A stretch of 64,000 nucleotides of DNA, from positions 1 to 64,000 of the forward strand of contig JAXGPP010000001.1 of assembly GCA_040766885.1 (NCBI GenBank), in the 5' to 3' direction. Position 1 is the first letter of the stretch. Each line of letters begins with the position of its first letter. Positions 35,384 to 44,078 of this stretch are shown one piece after another. The DNA comes from JAXGPP01 sp040766885. GTDB taxonomy: Bacteria > Planctomycetota > Planctomycetia > Pirellulales > Thermoguttaceae. Made by a program: the position numbers and the translations under genes. The notes under the pieces are model-generated. The model was not told the origin of the DNA, ran no database searches, and saw only the letters and a program-made list of their open reading frames with translations.

Positions 35384-38300
35384 ATGTCTCTCGTACGGCT
35401 CATCATTTCTTCGCTCGTCTATCACTGGCGGATGCACGCCGCCGTGGGCGCGGGAGTAGTGGCCGCCACCGCCGTTCTCACCGGCGCGCTCATCGTGGGC
35501 GATTCGATGCGGGGGAGCCTGCGGGATCTGACGCTCGAGCGCCTGGGACGCGTCGACGAAGCGCTGGTCGCCGATCGGTTCTTCCGCACCGACCTGGCCC
35601 GCGAACTGGCCCACCCGCCTGAATTCAAGGACTTCTTTGCGGATGCCGTTCCGGCAGTCCTGCTGGAGGCCAGCCTGGAAAACCCGAGTTCCGACGAGCG
35701 CCGACGGGTGAATCGCGTGAACCTCGTGGGTGCGGGAGGAGAGTTCTGGGAGCTGGGGCATGGCGGTCCGAAGCGGCAACCGCAGGGGCGCGAGATCGTG
35801 ATCAACGCACCGCTGGCCGAGCAGCTCGGCGTTGGGGCGGGCGACGCGGTGATTCTGCGGCTGCCGCGGATTACGGCGATTCCGGCCGCAACGCCGCTGG
35901 GGCGCAAGACCGAGACCGTTGCCGGCTATCGCCTCACGGTGAGCGAGATCATTGCCGCCGAGGGAATGGGGCGTTTCGCACTGCGGCCCGATCAGCGATT
36001 GCCGCGGAACGCCTACGTTTCGCTGAGTTGGCTTCAAGACCGGCTGGAGCAGGCGGACCGCGTCAATGCGATCCTGGTCAGCGGTTCCGCGGCCGACGTG
36101 GATCCTCAACCGCAGGCACACGCGGCGCTCGAGGCGCTTCTCAAGCCGACGCCGGTTGACTTGGGACTTCGAATGGAAGTGGCCAAAGCGGGTTATCTTA
36201 ACATCACCAGCCAGCGGATGCTGATCGAACCGCCGCTCGAACGCGCGCTCGAGAAAGCGATTGAAGGGGCGGATGTCCAGCCGGCTTTCACTTACCTGGC
36301 CACGGCGATTTCGAAGGGTGATCGCGAAGTGCCCTACTCGACGATCACGGCGATGGACTTCGCCGCCGCGCCGCCGCTTGGGCCGATGGTCACGCCCGAG
36401 GGTGAGAACATCAAGCCGCTGGCGGACAATCAGATCGTGCTCAATGCCTGGGCGGCCGAGCGGCTTCGGGCCAAGCCGGGCGACACGATTCGCGTGAGCT
36501 ATTTCGAGCCGGAATCGGCCGACGGAAGAGTGCGCGAGCAGACGACGGAGTTTCGGCTGGCCGCCGTGGCGGCAATGAATTCGGCGGCGGCCGACCCGGA
36601 ACTTACGCCCGCGGTTGCTGGTGTGACCGATCAGGTTTCGATGGCCGACTGGGATCCGCCTTTTCCGTTCGATGCCAAGCGGATTTCGGACGAGGACGAG
36701 GCGTACTGGGACGAGCATCGCGCGGCGCCGAAGGCGTTTGTGTCGCTGGCAACCGGGCGCCGACTGTGGGGGAGCCGATTCGGGCAGACGACCTCGCTGC
36801 GGGTCAAGCCGGGGCCGCGAGCGAGCCTGCTCAGGCTGCAACAACTAGAGTTGCCACCCGGGGCGGCCGGCCTGGTGTTCCAGCCGGTGAAGCGGCAAGG
36901 GCTGGCGGCGTCGGCGGGCACGACGGCGTTCAACGCCCTTTTTCTGGGTTTCAGTTTCTTCATTATCGGCTCGGCGGTGCTGCTGGTGACGCTGCTGTTT
37001 CGATTGGGAGTCGAGGGGCGGGCGCGGCAGCTTGGGGTCCTGATGGCGTTGGGGTTCGCTCGCCAGCGGATCGCCCGGTTGCTGCTGGGCGAAGGGCTGG
37101 CCGTCTGCCTGCTGGCGGGACTGCTGGGAGTGGGCGCCGGTGTGGGATACGCCGCGCTGATGCTGGCGGGGCTGGAGACGCTGTGGCTCGATGCCATCGT
37201 GACGCCGTTTCTCACGCTGCACATCACCGTGACAAGCCTGGCGGTTGGATTTGTGAGCGGTCTGGCGATCTCGTGGCTGACGATTGCGTGGTCGGTGTGG
37301 AAGGCCGGTCTTGTGTCGCCACGGGTGTTGCTCGGCGGTCGAACGGCGGATGAACCGCTGGCCGATTCACGGCGGCGCGGCTGGTCCGGCCGGGTCGCCG
37401 TGGTGCTCGGCGCGATGGCGGTACTGGCGACGCTGGGCGCGACCGCGCTTGACGAGAACCTGCAGGCCGGCGCGTTTTTCGGCGCGGGGACGCTGGCGCT
37501 GGCGGCATGCCTGGCGGCCGCGGGATCGCGGCTGCGCCGCGCCGCCACGGGTCCGGCCGTAGCGGCGGGGAAGGGAAATATTGTGCGGTTGGCAGCACGG
37601 AATGCCGCACGCCACCCGCAGCGGAGCACGCTCACGCTGGGGCTGGTGGCGGCGGCCTGTTTTCTGATCGTGGCGGTGAGCGCGTTCCGGCTCGATCCAT
37701 CGGCGAATCGGCCGCAGTACGGCAGCGGGAACGGCGGATTCGGGCTGCTGGCCGAAAGCACGCAACCCATCTACTACGACATGAACACGGTTGAAGGCCG
37801 TTACGATCTGGCGTTCTCCGCCACGGACTCGGAACTGTTCGCCGAGGCGAAGATCTTCTCACTCTCAGTGAGGCCAGGCGACAACGCGAGCTGTCTCAAT
37901 CTCTACCAGCCGCAGGAGCCGCGGATTCTCGGCGCGCCGGAGCTACTGATCCGCCGTGGCGGCTTTCCGCTGGCCGCATACTGGCCGCTGGAGGCGGCGG
38001 AAGGGGGCGAACCCTGGCGGCTTCTCAATCGCAAGCTGGCCGCTGAAGATGGCGAGGCACGGGTGCCGGTGTTTGTCGACGAAGCGACGGCCCGATACTC
38101 GCTCCATTTGAGCTTGGGCGACTCATTGCCGGTTGCGGGCGACGGCGGTGAGCGGCTGAACCTGGTGATTGTCGGCCTGCTCAAGGGGAGTATTTTCCAG
38201 GGCGACGTGCTGATGAGTGAAAGCCAGTTCACGGAGCGGTTTCCCGAGGCCGCCGGCAGGAGGTACTTTCTGATTGAGGTCGCGGCGGATGCGGCGGGAC

Positions 38301-38776
38301 GGGTGCGCGACGCACTGGAGCGAACACTGGGCGACTACGGCATGGCGGTGGAATCGACCACCGAACGCATGGCGGCGCTGCAGGCAGTGCAGAACACGTA
38401 TCTCTCGACATTTCAGACGCTCGGCGGGCTGGGGCTTCTGCTGGGGACATTCGGTCTGGGGGCGGTCGAGATGCGGAGCGTTCTGGAGCGCCGCCGAGAG
38501 CTGGCCCTGTTGCGGGCCACCGGGTTTCGAAAGGGCCTGCTCGCGCGATTAGTCATGCTGGAGAATGCAGCACTGCTTGTCACCGGCCTGGTTCTGGGCG
38601 TGGCGGCCGCGGCGCTGGCCGTATTGCCGCACTGGCTCAGCGGTCGGGCGAGCGTACCGTGGCTCTGGCTGGCGGGGATCCTGGCGCTGGTGTTGGCCCT
38701 GGGGCTCGCGGCGGGCTGGCTGGCGGTTCGGGCGGCGTTGGCCGCCTCCCCCTCCGAGGCCCTGCGGAACGAATAG
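35384..38776 (+). CDS. FtsX-like ABC transporter permease, large form
   Basis: 1130 residues, a fused two-core permease. A first membrane helix near residues 18-38 (GAGVVAATAVLTGALIVG) is followed by a large periplasmic domain. A membrane core lies around 515-640 (LFLGFSFFIIGSAVLLVTLL, then RLGVEGRARQLGVLMALGF). A second periplasmic domain comes next, and a last core near 1000-1125 with the FtsX motif LERRRELALLRATGFRKGLL. Partner of the ATPase directly upstream. Family members act in lipoprotein release or toxin export. Confidence 0.92.
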   Translation: MSLVRLIISSLVYHWRMHAAVGAGVVAATAVLTGALIVGDSMRGSLRDLTLERLGRVDEALVADRFFRTDLARELAHPPEFKDFFADAVPAVLLEASLENPSSDERRRVNRVNLVGAGGEFWELGHGGPKRQPQGREIVINAPLAEQLGVGAGDAVILRLPRITAIPAATPLGRKTETVAGYRLTVSEIIAAEGMGRFALRPDQRLPRNAYVSLSWLQDRLEQADRVNAILVSGSAADVDPQPQAHAALEALLKPTPVDLGLRMEVAKAGYLNITSQRMLIEPPLERALEKAIEGADVQPAFTYLATAISKGDREVPYSTITAMDFAAAPPLGPMVTPEGENIKPLADNQIVLNAWAAERLRAKPGDTIRVSYFEPESADGRVREQTTEFRLAAVAAMNSAAADPELTPAVAGVTDQVSMADWDPPFPFDAKRISDEDEAYWDEHRAAPKAFVSLATGRRLWGSRFGQTTSLRVKPGPRASLLRLQQLELPPGAAGLVFQPVKRQGLAASAGTTAFNALFLGFSFFIIGSAVLLVTLLFRLGVEGRARQLGVLMALGFARQRIARLLLGEGLAVCLLAGLLGVGAGVGYAALMLAGLETLWLDAIVTPFLTLHITVTSLAVGFVSGLAISWLTIAWSVWKAGLVSPRVLLGGRTADEPLADSRRRGWSGRVAVVLGAMAVLATLGATALDENLQAGAFFGAGTLALAACLAAAGSRLRRAATGPAVAAGKGNIVRLAARNAARHPQRSTLTLGLVAAACFLIVAVSAFRLDPSANRPQYGSGNGGFGLLAESTQPIYYDMNTVEGRYDLAFSATDSELFAEAKIFSLSVRPGDNASCLNLYQPQEPRILGAPELLIRRGGFPLAAYWPLEAAEGGEPWRLLNRKLAAEDGEARVPVFVDEATARYSLHLSLGDSLPVAGDGGERLNLVIVGLLKGSIFQGDVLMSESQFTERFPEAAGRRYFLIEVAADAAGRVRDALERTLGDYGMAVESTTERMAALQAVQNTYLSTFQTLGGLGLLLGTFGLGAVEMRSVLERRRELALLRATGFRKGLLARLVMLENAALLVTGLVLGVAAAALAVLPHWLSGRASVPWLWLAGILALVLALGLAAGWLAVRAALAASPSEALRNE

Positions 38777-38853
38777 GTTCCCCGGCTCGCATCTCCGGCA
38801 ATTAATTCTGCGTTGGCTCCTCAAATTGTCGGTGGGAACTGTCAAAATCCCTC

Positions 38854-38881
38854 TTGACCCGGTTCTGGCGGGCATTAAAAT
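38854..38881 (+). promoter_or_regulatory. Candidate promoter of csrA
   Basis: TTGACC (38854-38859), a 16-base spacer and TAAAAT (38876-38881), 71 bases before the csrA start. Suggests csrA has its own transcript although it follows the permease gene. Confidence 0.5.
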
Positions 38882-38951
38882 CAGTGCGAGTTGGCAAAAA
38901 TGCCGGATGTTCAAGGGCGCACGCCGGGCGTGGTTCAAGGAGGAACAGGAA

Positions 38952-39137
38952 ATGTTAGTGCTCAGCCGCAAGCTCGGTGAGAGGATCGTTATCGGCGATC
39001 GGGTGACGATCGTCGTCCTGGCTGTGTCGGGCGAACGGGTCAAGCTTGGTTTCGAAGCGCCGGCTGAGGTGCCGATCCATCGCTTCGAGGTTCACGAGCG
39101 GATGGCGGCCGTACCGGCAACAGCCCAATGCCCGTAA
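38952..39137 (+). CDS. csrA: Carbon storage regulator CsrA
   Basis: 61 residues, full length for the family, starting MLVLSRKLGERIVIGD, with the RNA-binding C-terminal strand ending near APAEVPIHRFEVHER. CsrA dimers bind GGA in loops of mRNA leaders and block or promote translation. The gene has a strong AAGGAGG ribosome site whose GGA repeats could be bound by CsrA itself (autoregulation is known elsewhere, inferred here). No flagellar genes are nearby, where csrA often sits. Confidence 0.96.
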   Translation: MLVLSRKLGERIVIGDRVTIVVLAVSGERVKLGFEAPAEVPIHRFEVHERMAAVPATAQCP

Positions 39138-39194
39138 GACAGTGGGGCTTCGACGGCCTTCCGCGACGGTCAGAACCGTTCATGGGACCGCCAG

Positions 39195-39881
39195 CTACGT
39201 GCCGCGTTTCAGGCCGAACCATTCGATTTGCCGCCGCGGGCTGAACGTATAGCCGCGTGACAGGCAGTAGGGGCGGAGCCACTCGGCCTTGGCGGCCAAT
39301 TCACCCTGCTCAGTGCCCTGGGGCATGAGCATTACCCGGCTGCGGTCGATTTCGGGCAATTCCTCCAGATACCGCTCGACGTCATCGAGATCGGCCGGCT
39401 GGTCGACGATGAGCTTGATCTGATAGCAGTATTCTCGCACGAGGCGGCGAATCACGTCGGGCACATGCCGGCTCCGCTCGTGCCGGGCGGCCCAGCGAGG
39501 ATCTTCGGTTGCCGGAGGTGTCGAGTTGGCCCGTTTCGGGCTGATCGACATCAGGTCGCACTCTACCGGCAGATAGAGGGTGCCGGCGGTTTCGATCGTG
39601 ACGTGGCGGCCACGGCGGCGGAGTTCGGCCGAGAGCGGGATCAGTTCAGCGAACAGCATCGGCTCGCCGCCGGTGAGCACAACGTGGGTGCGATCGAGCA
39701 GTTCTACCCTGCCGATTATTTCCTCGATCGAGAGGTCTTCCCCTTCAGGTTTCCACGAAGCATAGCGTGTGTCGCAGAACCAGCAGCGAAGGTTGCATCC
39801 GCTCGCGCGGACGAACACGCTCTCCGTGCCGGTTAGGAGCCCCTCGCCTTGCAGTGATCGGAATATCTCAGCGACGCGCAT
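39195..39881 (-). CDS. queE: 7-carboxy-7-deazaguanine synthase
   Basis: 228 residues, radical SAM enzyme QueE, converting 6-carboxytetrahydropterin to 7-carboxy-7-deazaguanine in the preQ0/queuosine pathway. The start MRVAEIFRSLQGEGLLTG and the cluster motif SGCNLRCWFCDTRY (C-x3-C-x2-C) are diagnostic, as is HVVLTGGEPM. The frame is open to 39905, but those extra codons come from the TGACCAATG repeat, so 39881 is preferred. Lies downstream of queC on the same strand. Confidence 0.95.
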   Translation of the reverse strand: MRVAEIFRSLQGEGLLTGTESVFVRASGCNLRCWFCDTRYASWKPEGEDLSIEEIIGRVELLDRTHVVLTGGEPMLFAELIPLSAELRRRGRHVTIETAGTLYLPVECDLMSISPKRANSTPPATEDPRWAARHERSRHVPDVIRRLVREYCYQIKLIVDQPADLDDVERYLEELPEIDRSRVMLMPQGTEQGELAAKAEWLRPYCLSRGYTFSPRRQIEWFGLKRGT

Positions 39882-39892
39882 TGTGGGGAAAG

Positions 39893-39970
39893 CACCAATG
39901 ACCAAGTACCAATGACCAATGGAAGAGACTGCCAGCGCCGGCCTTGGTCATTGGTGCTTGGTCATTGGTG
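39893..39970. repeat. Inverted TGACCAATG-type repeat between queC and queE
   Basis: Arms 39893-39921 and 39942-39970 pair over 29 bases with two mismatches, each arm being two copies of a CAATGACCAAG-like unit, around a 20-base loop. The right arm runs into the queC 3' end and the left arm reaches to 12 bases from the queE start. A related single arm lies at 23612-23641. Confidence 0.85.
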
Positions 39971-40658
39971 CTTGAGTTTGATAGGGTATCGGGTCCGTCA
40001 GGCCGGCCTCGGCGAAGCCTTTGAGGCGCAACCGGCACGAGTCGCAGCGGCCGCAACTGAGCCCTTCGGGCGAAGGATCGTAACAGGACCGGGTCAGCGA
40101 GTAATCGACGCCCAAGTCGGTGCCGCGACGGATAATCTCGGCCTTCGACCAGTGGATGAGCGGAGTGCGGATGCGGAAGCGGATTCGGCCCTCGACGCCA
40201 GCCTTGGTGGCCAGGTTGGCCAGATGCTCGAAGGCGGCGATGTATTCGGGGCGGCAGTCCGGGTAGCCGCTGTAATCGACGGCGTTGACGCCGATAAAGA
40301 TGTCGGCCGCCGGCACCGTCTCGGCATAGGCCAGGGCCAGCGACAGGAAGACCGTGTTGCGGGCCGGAACGTACGTGATCGGGATCTGCTCGTCCATCTC
40401 CGTCGGGGTGCGGTCCTTGGGGACGTCGATCCGGTCGGTGAGGGCCGAGGCCCCGAACTGGCGGAGGTCGATCGACAAGACGACATGCCGCCGCACCCCA
40501 AGTGAGTGGGCAATTTTTCTGGCTGCCTCCAACTCCTGGCGGTGCCGCTGGCCATAGTCGAACGAAAGGGCGAACAGGTCGAATCCCTCCGCACGGGCGA
40601 TGGCCGCCGCGGTGGCGGAATCGAGTCCTCCGGAAAGCAGGACGACCGCTGGAGACAT
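39948..40658 (-). CDS. queC: 7-cyano-7-deazaguanine synthase
   Basis: 236 residues, QueC, ATP-dependent conversion of 7-carboxy-7-deazaguanine to preQ0. The PP-loop SGGLDSATAAAIA is near the N-terminus and the zinc site CYDPSPEGLSCGRCDSCRLR near the C-terminus. The last eight or so residues (QAPMTKHQ) are encoded by the TGACCAATG repeat arm and extend beyond the usual family end. Divergent from queF; QueD and folE are not in the window. Confidence 0.96.
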   Translation of the reverse strand: MSPAVVLLSGGLDSATAAAIARAEGFDLFALSFDYGQRHRQELEAARKIAHSLGVRRHVVLSIDLRQFGASALTDRIDVPKDRTPTEMDEQIPITYVPARNTVFLSLALAYAETVPAADIFIGVNAVDYSGYPDCRPEYIAAFEHLANLATKAGVEGRIRFRIRTPLIHWSKAEIIRRGTDLGVDYSLTRSCYDPSPEGLSCGRCDSCRLRLKGFAEAGLTDPIPYQTQAPMTKHQ

Positions 40659-40769
40659 GGGGCGGGGAGACCTTGTTGATGGAACCTTGTGGGGGCGACA
40701 GGCCTGCGGGTTAATGCAAGAATTGTATCATCCGCATAGGCCGAATGGGTGACCCGAGGAGCTACTGCC

Positions 40770-41156
40770 GTGAGCCAGACATTCCGCGAAATGCTGGAGA
40801 CCTTTGAGAACCAGTACCCGGACCGGGACTACACGATCGAGATCGTCTGCCCCGAGTTCACATCGGTCTGCCCGAAGACGGGCCAGCCGGATTTCGGCAC
40901 GTTGACGTTCACGTACGTGCCTGACCGGAGGTGCGTGGAACTGAAGAGCCTTAAGCTCTATTTGCAGCAGTTTCGGAACGAGGGGATTTTCTACGAGCAC
41001 GCCACGAACCGGATTCTGGACGATCTGGTATCGGCGATTCAGCCACGGCGGATGACGCTCGTAGCCTCGTTTACCCCCCGCGGCGGGATCACAACGAGCG
41101 TTACAGCGGTTTATGAAGCGGAGGGCGCGGCGGCGGGTCAGAAGACTTCGCGGTAG
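40770..41156 (+). CDS. queF: NADPH-dependent 7-cyano-7-deazaguanine reductase
   Basis: 128 residues, short (unimodal) QueF, reducing preQ0 to preQ1, which commits the pathway to queuosine in tRNA. The catalytic cysteine lies in FTSVCPKTGQPDF and the substrate-recognition helix in CVELKSLKLYLQQFRNEGIFYEHATNRIL. The GTG at 40770 (MSQTFREML) sits behind a GAGGAG ribosome site and is preferred to the ATG at 40749. The 3' end overlaps the convergent membrane-protein gene by 19 bases. Confidence 0.95.
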   Translation: MSQTFREMLETFENQYPDRDYTIEIVCPEFTSVCPKTGQPDFGTLTFTYVPDRRCVELKSLKLYLQQFRNEGIFYEHATNRILDDLVSAIQPRRMTLVASFTPRGGITTSVTAVYEAEGAAAGQKTSR

Positions 41157-41632
41157 AACTGAAACAGGTGCCAGGCTCCCAAGGGAGACCAGAGCAGGGC
41201 CAGGCAGTAGGCGTAGCGCTCAGTCCAAGGGGTCGCGGGAGCGACGAGGCGACGCGGGAGATCGCGTGCCAGGAGACTGGCGCCAAGGAACCAGAGTCCT
41301 ACCAACGGCAGCACGTAGAACAGGCAGGCGACGCTGGTAGTGCGTTGGTCGGAGAATCGCCCGATCACGGCTGGCGGGAGCATTGTCCAGACTCCCAACC
41401 CGACTGTCAGCAGATACATCTGGGCTGCCGAAAGCTCTGTGCGATTCTGGCCGCGACGGACGAGCAGTAGCCACGGAGCAGGCAAGCTGAGGCCAGCGAC
41501 GGCGGCATTGCCGAGGTAGAGCCAGAACTCGTCTTCATTCGCTTCGGGCGTCAGGGCGCCCAACCCAAGGGCCATCCCGGCGGTCAGCGCCAGGACACGG
41601 GCGATGGTGAGCCGGTCGGGAGCCGGGGTCAT
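41138..41632 (-). CDS. Small integral membrane protein of unknown function
   Basis: 164 residues from the ATG at 41632 (MTPAPDRLTIARV), with about five hydrophobic segments (VLALTAGMALGLGAL, LSLPAPWLLLV, YLLTVGLGVWTMLPPAVIG, LFYVLPLVGLWFLGASLLA, YCLALLWSPLGAWHLF). The frame continues upstream to 41674, but those 14 codons come from the integrated element: when the element is removed, this ATG overlaps the stop of the zinc-ribbon membrane gene at 56753-57190 as ATGA. The two therefore look like a former two-gene operon now 15 kb apart, and this gene has lost its upstream partner and probably its promoter. Confidence 0.75.
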   Translation of the reverse strand: MTPAPDRLTIARVLALTAGMALGLGALTPEANEDEFWLYLGNAAVAGLSLPAPWLLLVRRGQNRTELSAAQMYLLTVGLGVWTMLPPAVIGRFSDQRTTSVACLFYVLPLVGLWFLGASLLARDLPRRLVAPATPWTERYAYCLALLWSPLGAWHLFQFYREVF

Positions 41633-41646
41633 TTGCCGTGGATGTT
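41633..41646. other. Left attachment site of the integrated element (attL core)
   Basis: TTGCCGTGGATGTT, identical to 56757-56770. It lies 147 bases before the integrase start and at the very 5' end of the flanking membrane-protein gene. Confidence 0.8.
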
Positions 41647-41793
41647 TAGGTGATTCCGCTGGTTCAGTCATCATGCGAGCCGTAAACGCTTGAAAATACG
41701 GCAGTTACGCGTCAGTTCGCGGGGCCTTGAACGGTTCTTTCAGAGAGGCTAAAAAGGGGTAGTCCTACACCGTACCCCCCGGTAAATGCCGCC

Positions 41794-42954
41794 ATGCCGC
41801 GCCGCGATCTTCCGAAATATCGCCTTCACAAGGGATCTGGGCAATCGTTTGTCCAGCATAAGGGAAAGCGCTATTACCTGGGCAAATATGGCACCGAGGC
41901 CAGCCGGGAAGCCTACGACAGGTTCATTGCGGCCCTGGTGGCGAAGCAGCCTCGTCTGCGGATCGCACAGGCAGGCCGCCCCGGCGACGGCCCGCTGATG
42001 GTGGAGATCCTGGCCGCCTACCTGGAATTCGCCACCGGCTACTATCGAGGCGGAACGCTGGGCAACATCCGCACCGCCATTGCTGAGGTAAAGCGACTCT
42101 ACGCCTACACGCCCGCGGTCGAGTTTGGCCCGCTGGCCCTACAGGCGCTCCAGGCCGACCTGGTTCGGCGGGAGTGTACGAGAAGCCATATCAACACCAC
42201 GACTAAGATCGTGCGCCGGATGGTTCGTTGGGCGGCTTCACAAGAACTGGTCGACGTCCAGGTCTATCAGGCGCTGACGACCGTTGGCGGGCTCAGGAAA
42301 GGCCGCACAACGGCTCCGGAGCGACCGCCGGTCCGCGCCGTGCCCGATACGGTCATCGACGCCACGGTCGAGCACCTGCCGCCCGTGGTTGCGGATATGG
42401 TCCGTTTTCAGCGGCTCGTCGGAGCCAGACCAACCGAAGTGTGCATTCTCCGCCCTGGCGACGTCGATCGAAGCGGCGACGTCTGGCTCTACCGGCCAGC
42501 CCATCACAAGAACGAACACCGGGGCCAATCCAGAGTCATCGTCATCGGTCCCAAGGCCCAGAAAATTCTTGAGCCGTATCTCGACCGGCCGTCCGACGCC
42601 TACTGCTTCTCGCCCCGGGATTCGATGGCACGACGCTATTGGGGCGATGAGGCCGAGGGGCGGGCGATGAAGCGGCGCCCGACGAAGCGCGGCCCGAGGG
42701 ATCGGTATTGCGCCTCGACCTACGGCGCGGCGATCGCGGACGCGATCACGAAAGCCAACGAGGCCAAGCCGGAAATGAAGCTGCCACGCTGGTCGCCGAA
42801 CCAGTTACGGCACGCCGCGGCAACCGAAATTCGCCAGCGGTTCGGCCTTGAGGCGGCGCAAGTCACACTCGGCCACGTGCAGATGGCGACGACCGAAATC
42901 TACGCGGAAAAAAATCTGGAGCTGGCGAAGATGGTCGCAAAAAATATCGGCTAA
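41794..42954 (+). CDS. Tyrosine recombinase/integrase
   Basis: 386 residues. An N-terminal arm-binding/AP2-like segment (GSGQSFVQHKGKRYYLGKYGT) precedes a SAM-like core-binding domain and the catalytic domain. Catalytic residues visible are Arg212 (GARPTE), Arg340 (NQLRHAA), His361 (LGHVQ) and Tyr370 (TEIYAEK). The usual first His of the HxLRH box is Asn here, a change often seen in planctomycete integrases. It lies next to attL, as expected for the enzyme that recombines 41633-41646 and 56757-56770. A GGGGTA/TACCCC hairpin (41756-41778) precedes the start codon. Confidence 0.95.
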   Translation: MPRRDLPKYRLHKGSGQSFVQHKGKRYYLGKYGTEASREAYDRFIAALVAKQPRLRIAQAGRPGDGPLMVEILAAYLEFATGYYRGGTLGNIRTAIAEVKRLYAYTPAVEFGPLALQALQADLVRRECTRSHINTTTKIVRRMVRWAASQELVDVQVYQALTTVGGLRKGRTTAPERPPVRAVPDTVIDATVEHLPPVVADMVRFQRLVGARPTEVCILRPGDVDRSGDVWLYRPAHHKNEHRGQSRVIVIGPKAQKILEPYLDRPSDAYCFSPRDSMARRYWGDEAEGRAMKRRPTKRGPRDRYCASTYGAAIADAITKANEAKPEMKLPRWSPNQLRHAAATEIRQRFGLEAAQVTLGHVQMATTEIYAEKNLELAKMVAKNIG

Positions 42955-43071
42955 CAATCAACGTAACTATTTCGATGTCAGCGACTTACGCGACAAGCAA
43001 AAGAAATTCGTTTTCACTCTGTTTGAAATGGCCACCCCCTATGCGTTAGTTTGACTCTGGTTAACAACGAA

Positions 43072-43118
43072 GGGCACGAGCGGTCTTGATGTTTGGCGAC
43101 GCCAAACCGCTCGTGCCC
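43072..43118. other. Large two-part hairpin downstream of the integrase
   Basis: GGGCACGAGCGGT (43072-43084) pairs perfectly over 13 bp with ACCGCTCGTGCCC (43106-43118). The loop itself holds TTTGGC and GCCAAA. It sits in the 333-base gene-free stretch 42955-43287, which also has a small CTGGT-GAAAA-CCAG-type hairpin near 43175. No T tract follows. It may be a terminator, a structured RNA or a recombination/origin site. Confidence 0.6.
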
Positions 43119-43287
43119 AGAGCGATCGACGCGAAGGCCGCGCCGTCGTTGCGTTTGTGAGCACACATTAAAACTGGTGAAAACCAGCGCAAACGAGTGC
43201 ACACAAATGATAAGCAACGCAAGATAGCGCGTCAACCGACGTCGTTCGCTCTATCCTCGATACCTAATTGGAGGGATGGAGCACGAT

Positions 43288-43575
43288 ATGACTCCCAATC
43301 TTGAGCGGTTGCTGTCTGAAGACGCGCTGAGTTTTCCGGATCTGGCGCAGGAGCGAAACGTCACGCTTCCCACGGTATGGAGATGGGTCAGCGCCGGTCT
43401 CCAGGGCGTTCGCCTCGAATCGTTCCGCATGGGGGGGAAACGCCTGGCCACTCGCCAGGCATTTTTGCGGTTCATCGCCGCGCTAAACAACCTCCCGCTG
43501 CCCGACCGCGCCGCGATCGGCCGCAAGAAGAGCGTGGAGCGCGCGGAGAAGATCCTGGCCCGCGCCGGCATCTGA
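43288..43575 (+). CDS. DUF1580-family HTH-like protein
   Basis: 95 residues from ATG 43288 (MTPNLERLLSED), six bases after a GGAG site; an ATG at 43276 in the same frame is too close to its own purine run. It matches the planctomycete DUF1580 pattern: VTLPTVWRWVSAGLQGVRLE, then RMGGKRLATRQAFLRFIAAL, which resembles MerR/excisionase-type winged helix proteins. Position just after the integrase suggests a recombination directionality factor or element regulator (inference). Confidence 0.82.
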   Translation: MTPNLERLLSEDALSFPDLAQERNVTLPTVWRWVSAGLQGVRLESFRMGGKRLATRQAFLRFIAALNNLPLPDRAAIGRKKSVERAEKILARAGI

Positions 43576-43589
43576 GCGGAGCCGCGCCG

Positions 43590-43799
43590 ATGCACCCCGC
43601 TCCCATTCTCGCCCCGCACTGCGCACTCTGCGGCGGCCGACCGAAGATCGTCGGCTTGTTCGAGCCGTCGAACGGCGGCCCGTCGGTGCTCTATTTTCTC
43701 TGCACGCCGTGCGTCCAAAAACACGGGGATGGGGTGTTTTCCCGGATCGAGGCCCGCATCGAGATCGCGCACCAGGCCGCGGCAGCGGCCATGAATTGA
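43590..43799 (+). CDS. Small zinc-finger protein
   Basis: 69 residues, MHPAPILAPHCALCGGRPK with two CxxC pairs (CALC and CTPC) about 27 residues apart, a likely structural zinc site. Preceded by a GGAG site. Function unknown. Its stop overlaps the next ATG (TGATG), so the small genes here are translated as a chain. Element-encoded. Confidence 0.65.
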   Translation: MHPAPILAPHCALCGGRPKIVGLFEPSNGGPSVLYFLCTPCVQKHGDGVFSRIEARIEIAHQAAAAAMN

Positions 43800-44020
43800 T
43801 GGGAGTGAATGCTGTGAGTGAGCAAAAGCTACTGAGCACCGAGCGAATCGAAGCCATCGGCCGGACGTTGAGGGAAGCGAGGATCGAGCCCGGCCGCGAT
43901 CTCCAGGTAGGCGTCATATTGATGATGGCCGTCGCCTCGCAGGAGTTGTGCGCCGCGATCGACCGGGCAGCGGAGAGAATTGTTGGAGCGATGGAGAAGA
44001 CGGCAGCGAAGCGTCGCTGA
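43799..44020 (+). CDS. Small hypothetical protein
   Basis: 73 residues if begun at the ATG 43799 that overlaps the previous stop, or 68 from a GTG at 43814 that lies eight bases after GGGAG and starts MSEQKLLSTERIEA. Predominantly helical and charged (LREARIEPGRDLQVGVILMM, then AIDRAAERIVGAMEK). No family recognised. Located between the zinc-finger gene and the primase gene. Confidence 0.6.
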   Translation: MGVNAVSEQKLLSTERIEAIGRTLREARIEPGRDLQVGVILMMAVASQELCAAIDRAAERIVGAMEKTAAKRR

Positions 44021-44078
44021 TGACATTACCCCACCAGCCCCGCGCCGCTTCGGCTGGCGCGGGGCGGAGGTCACCCCG

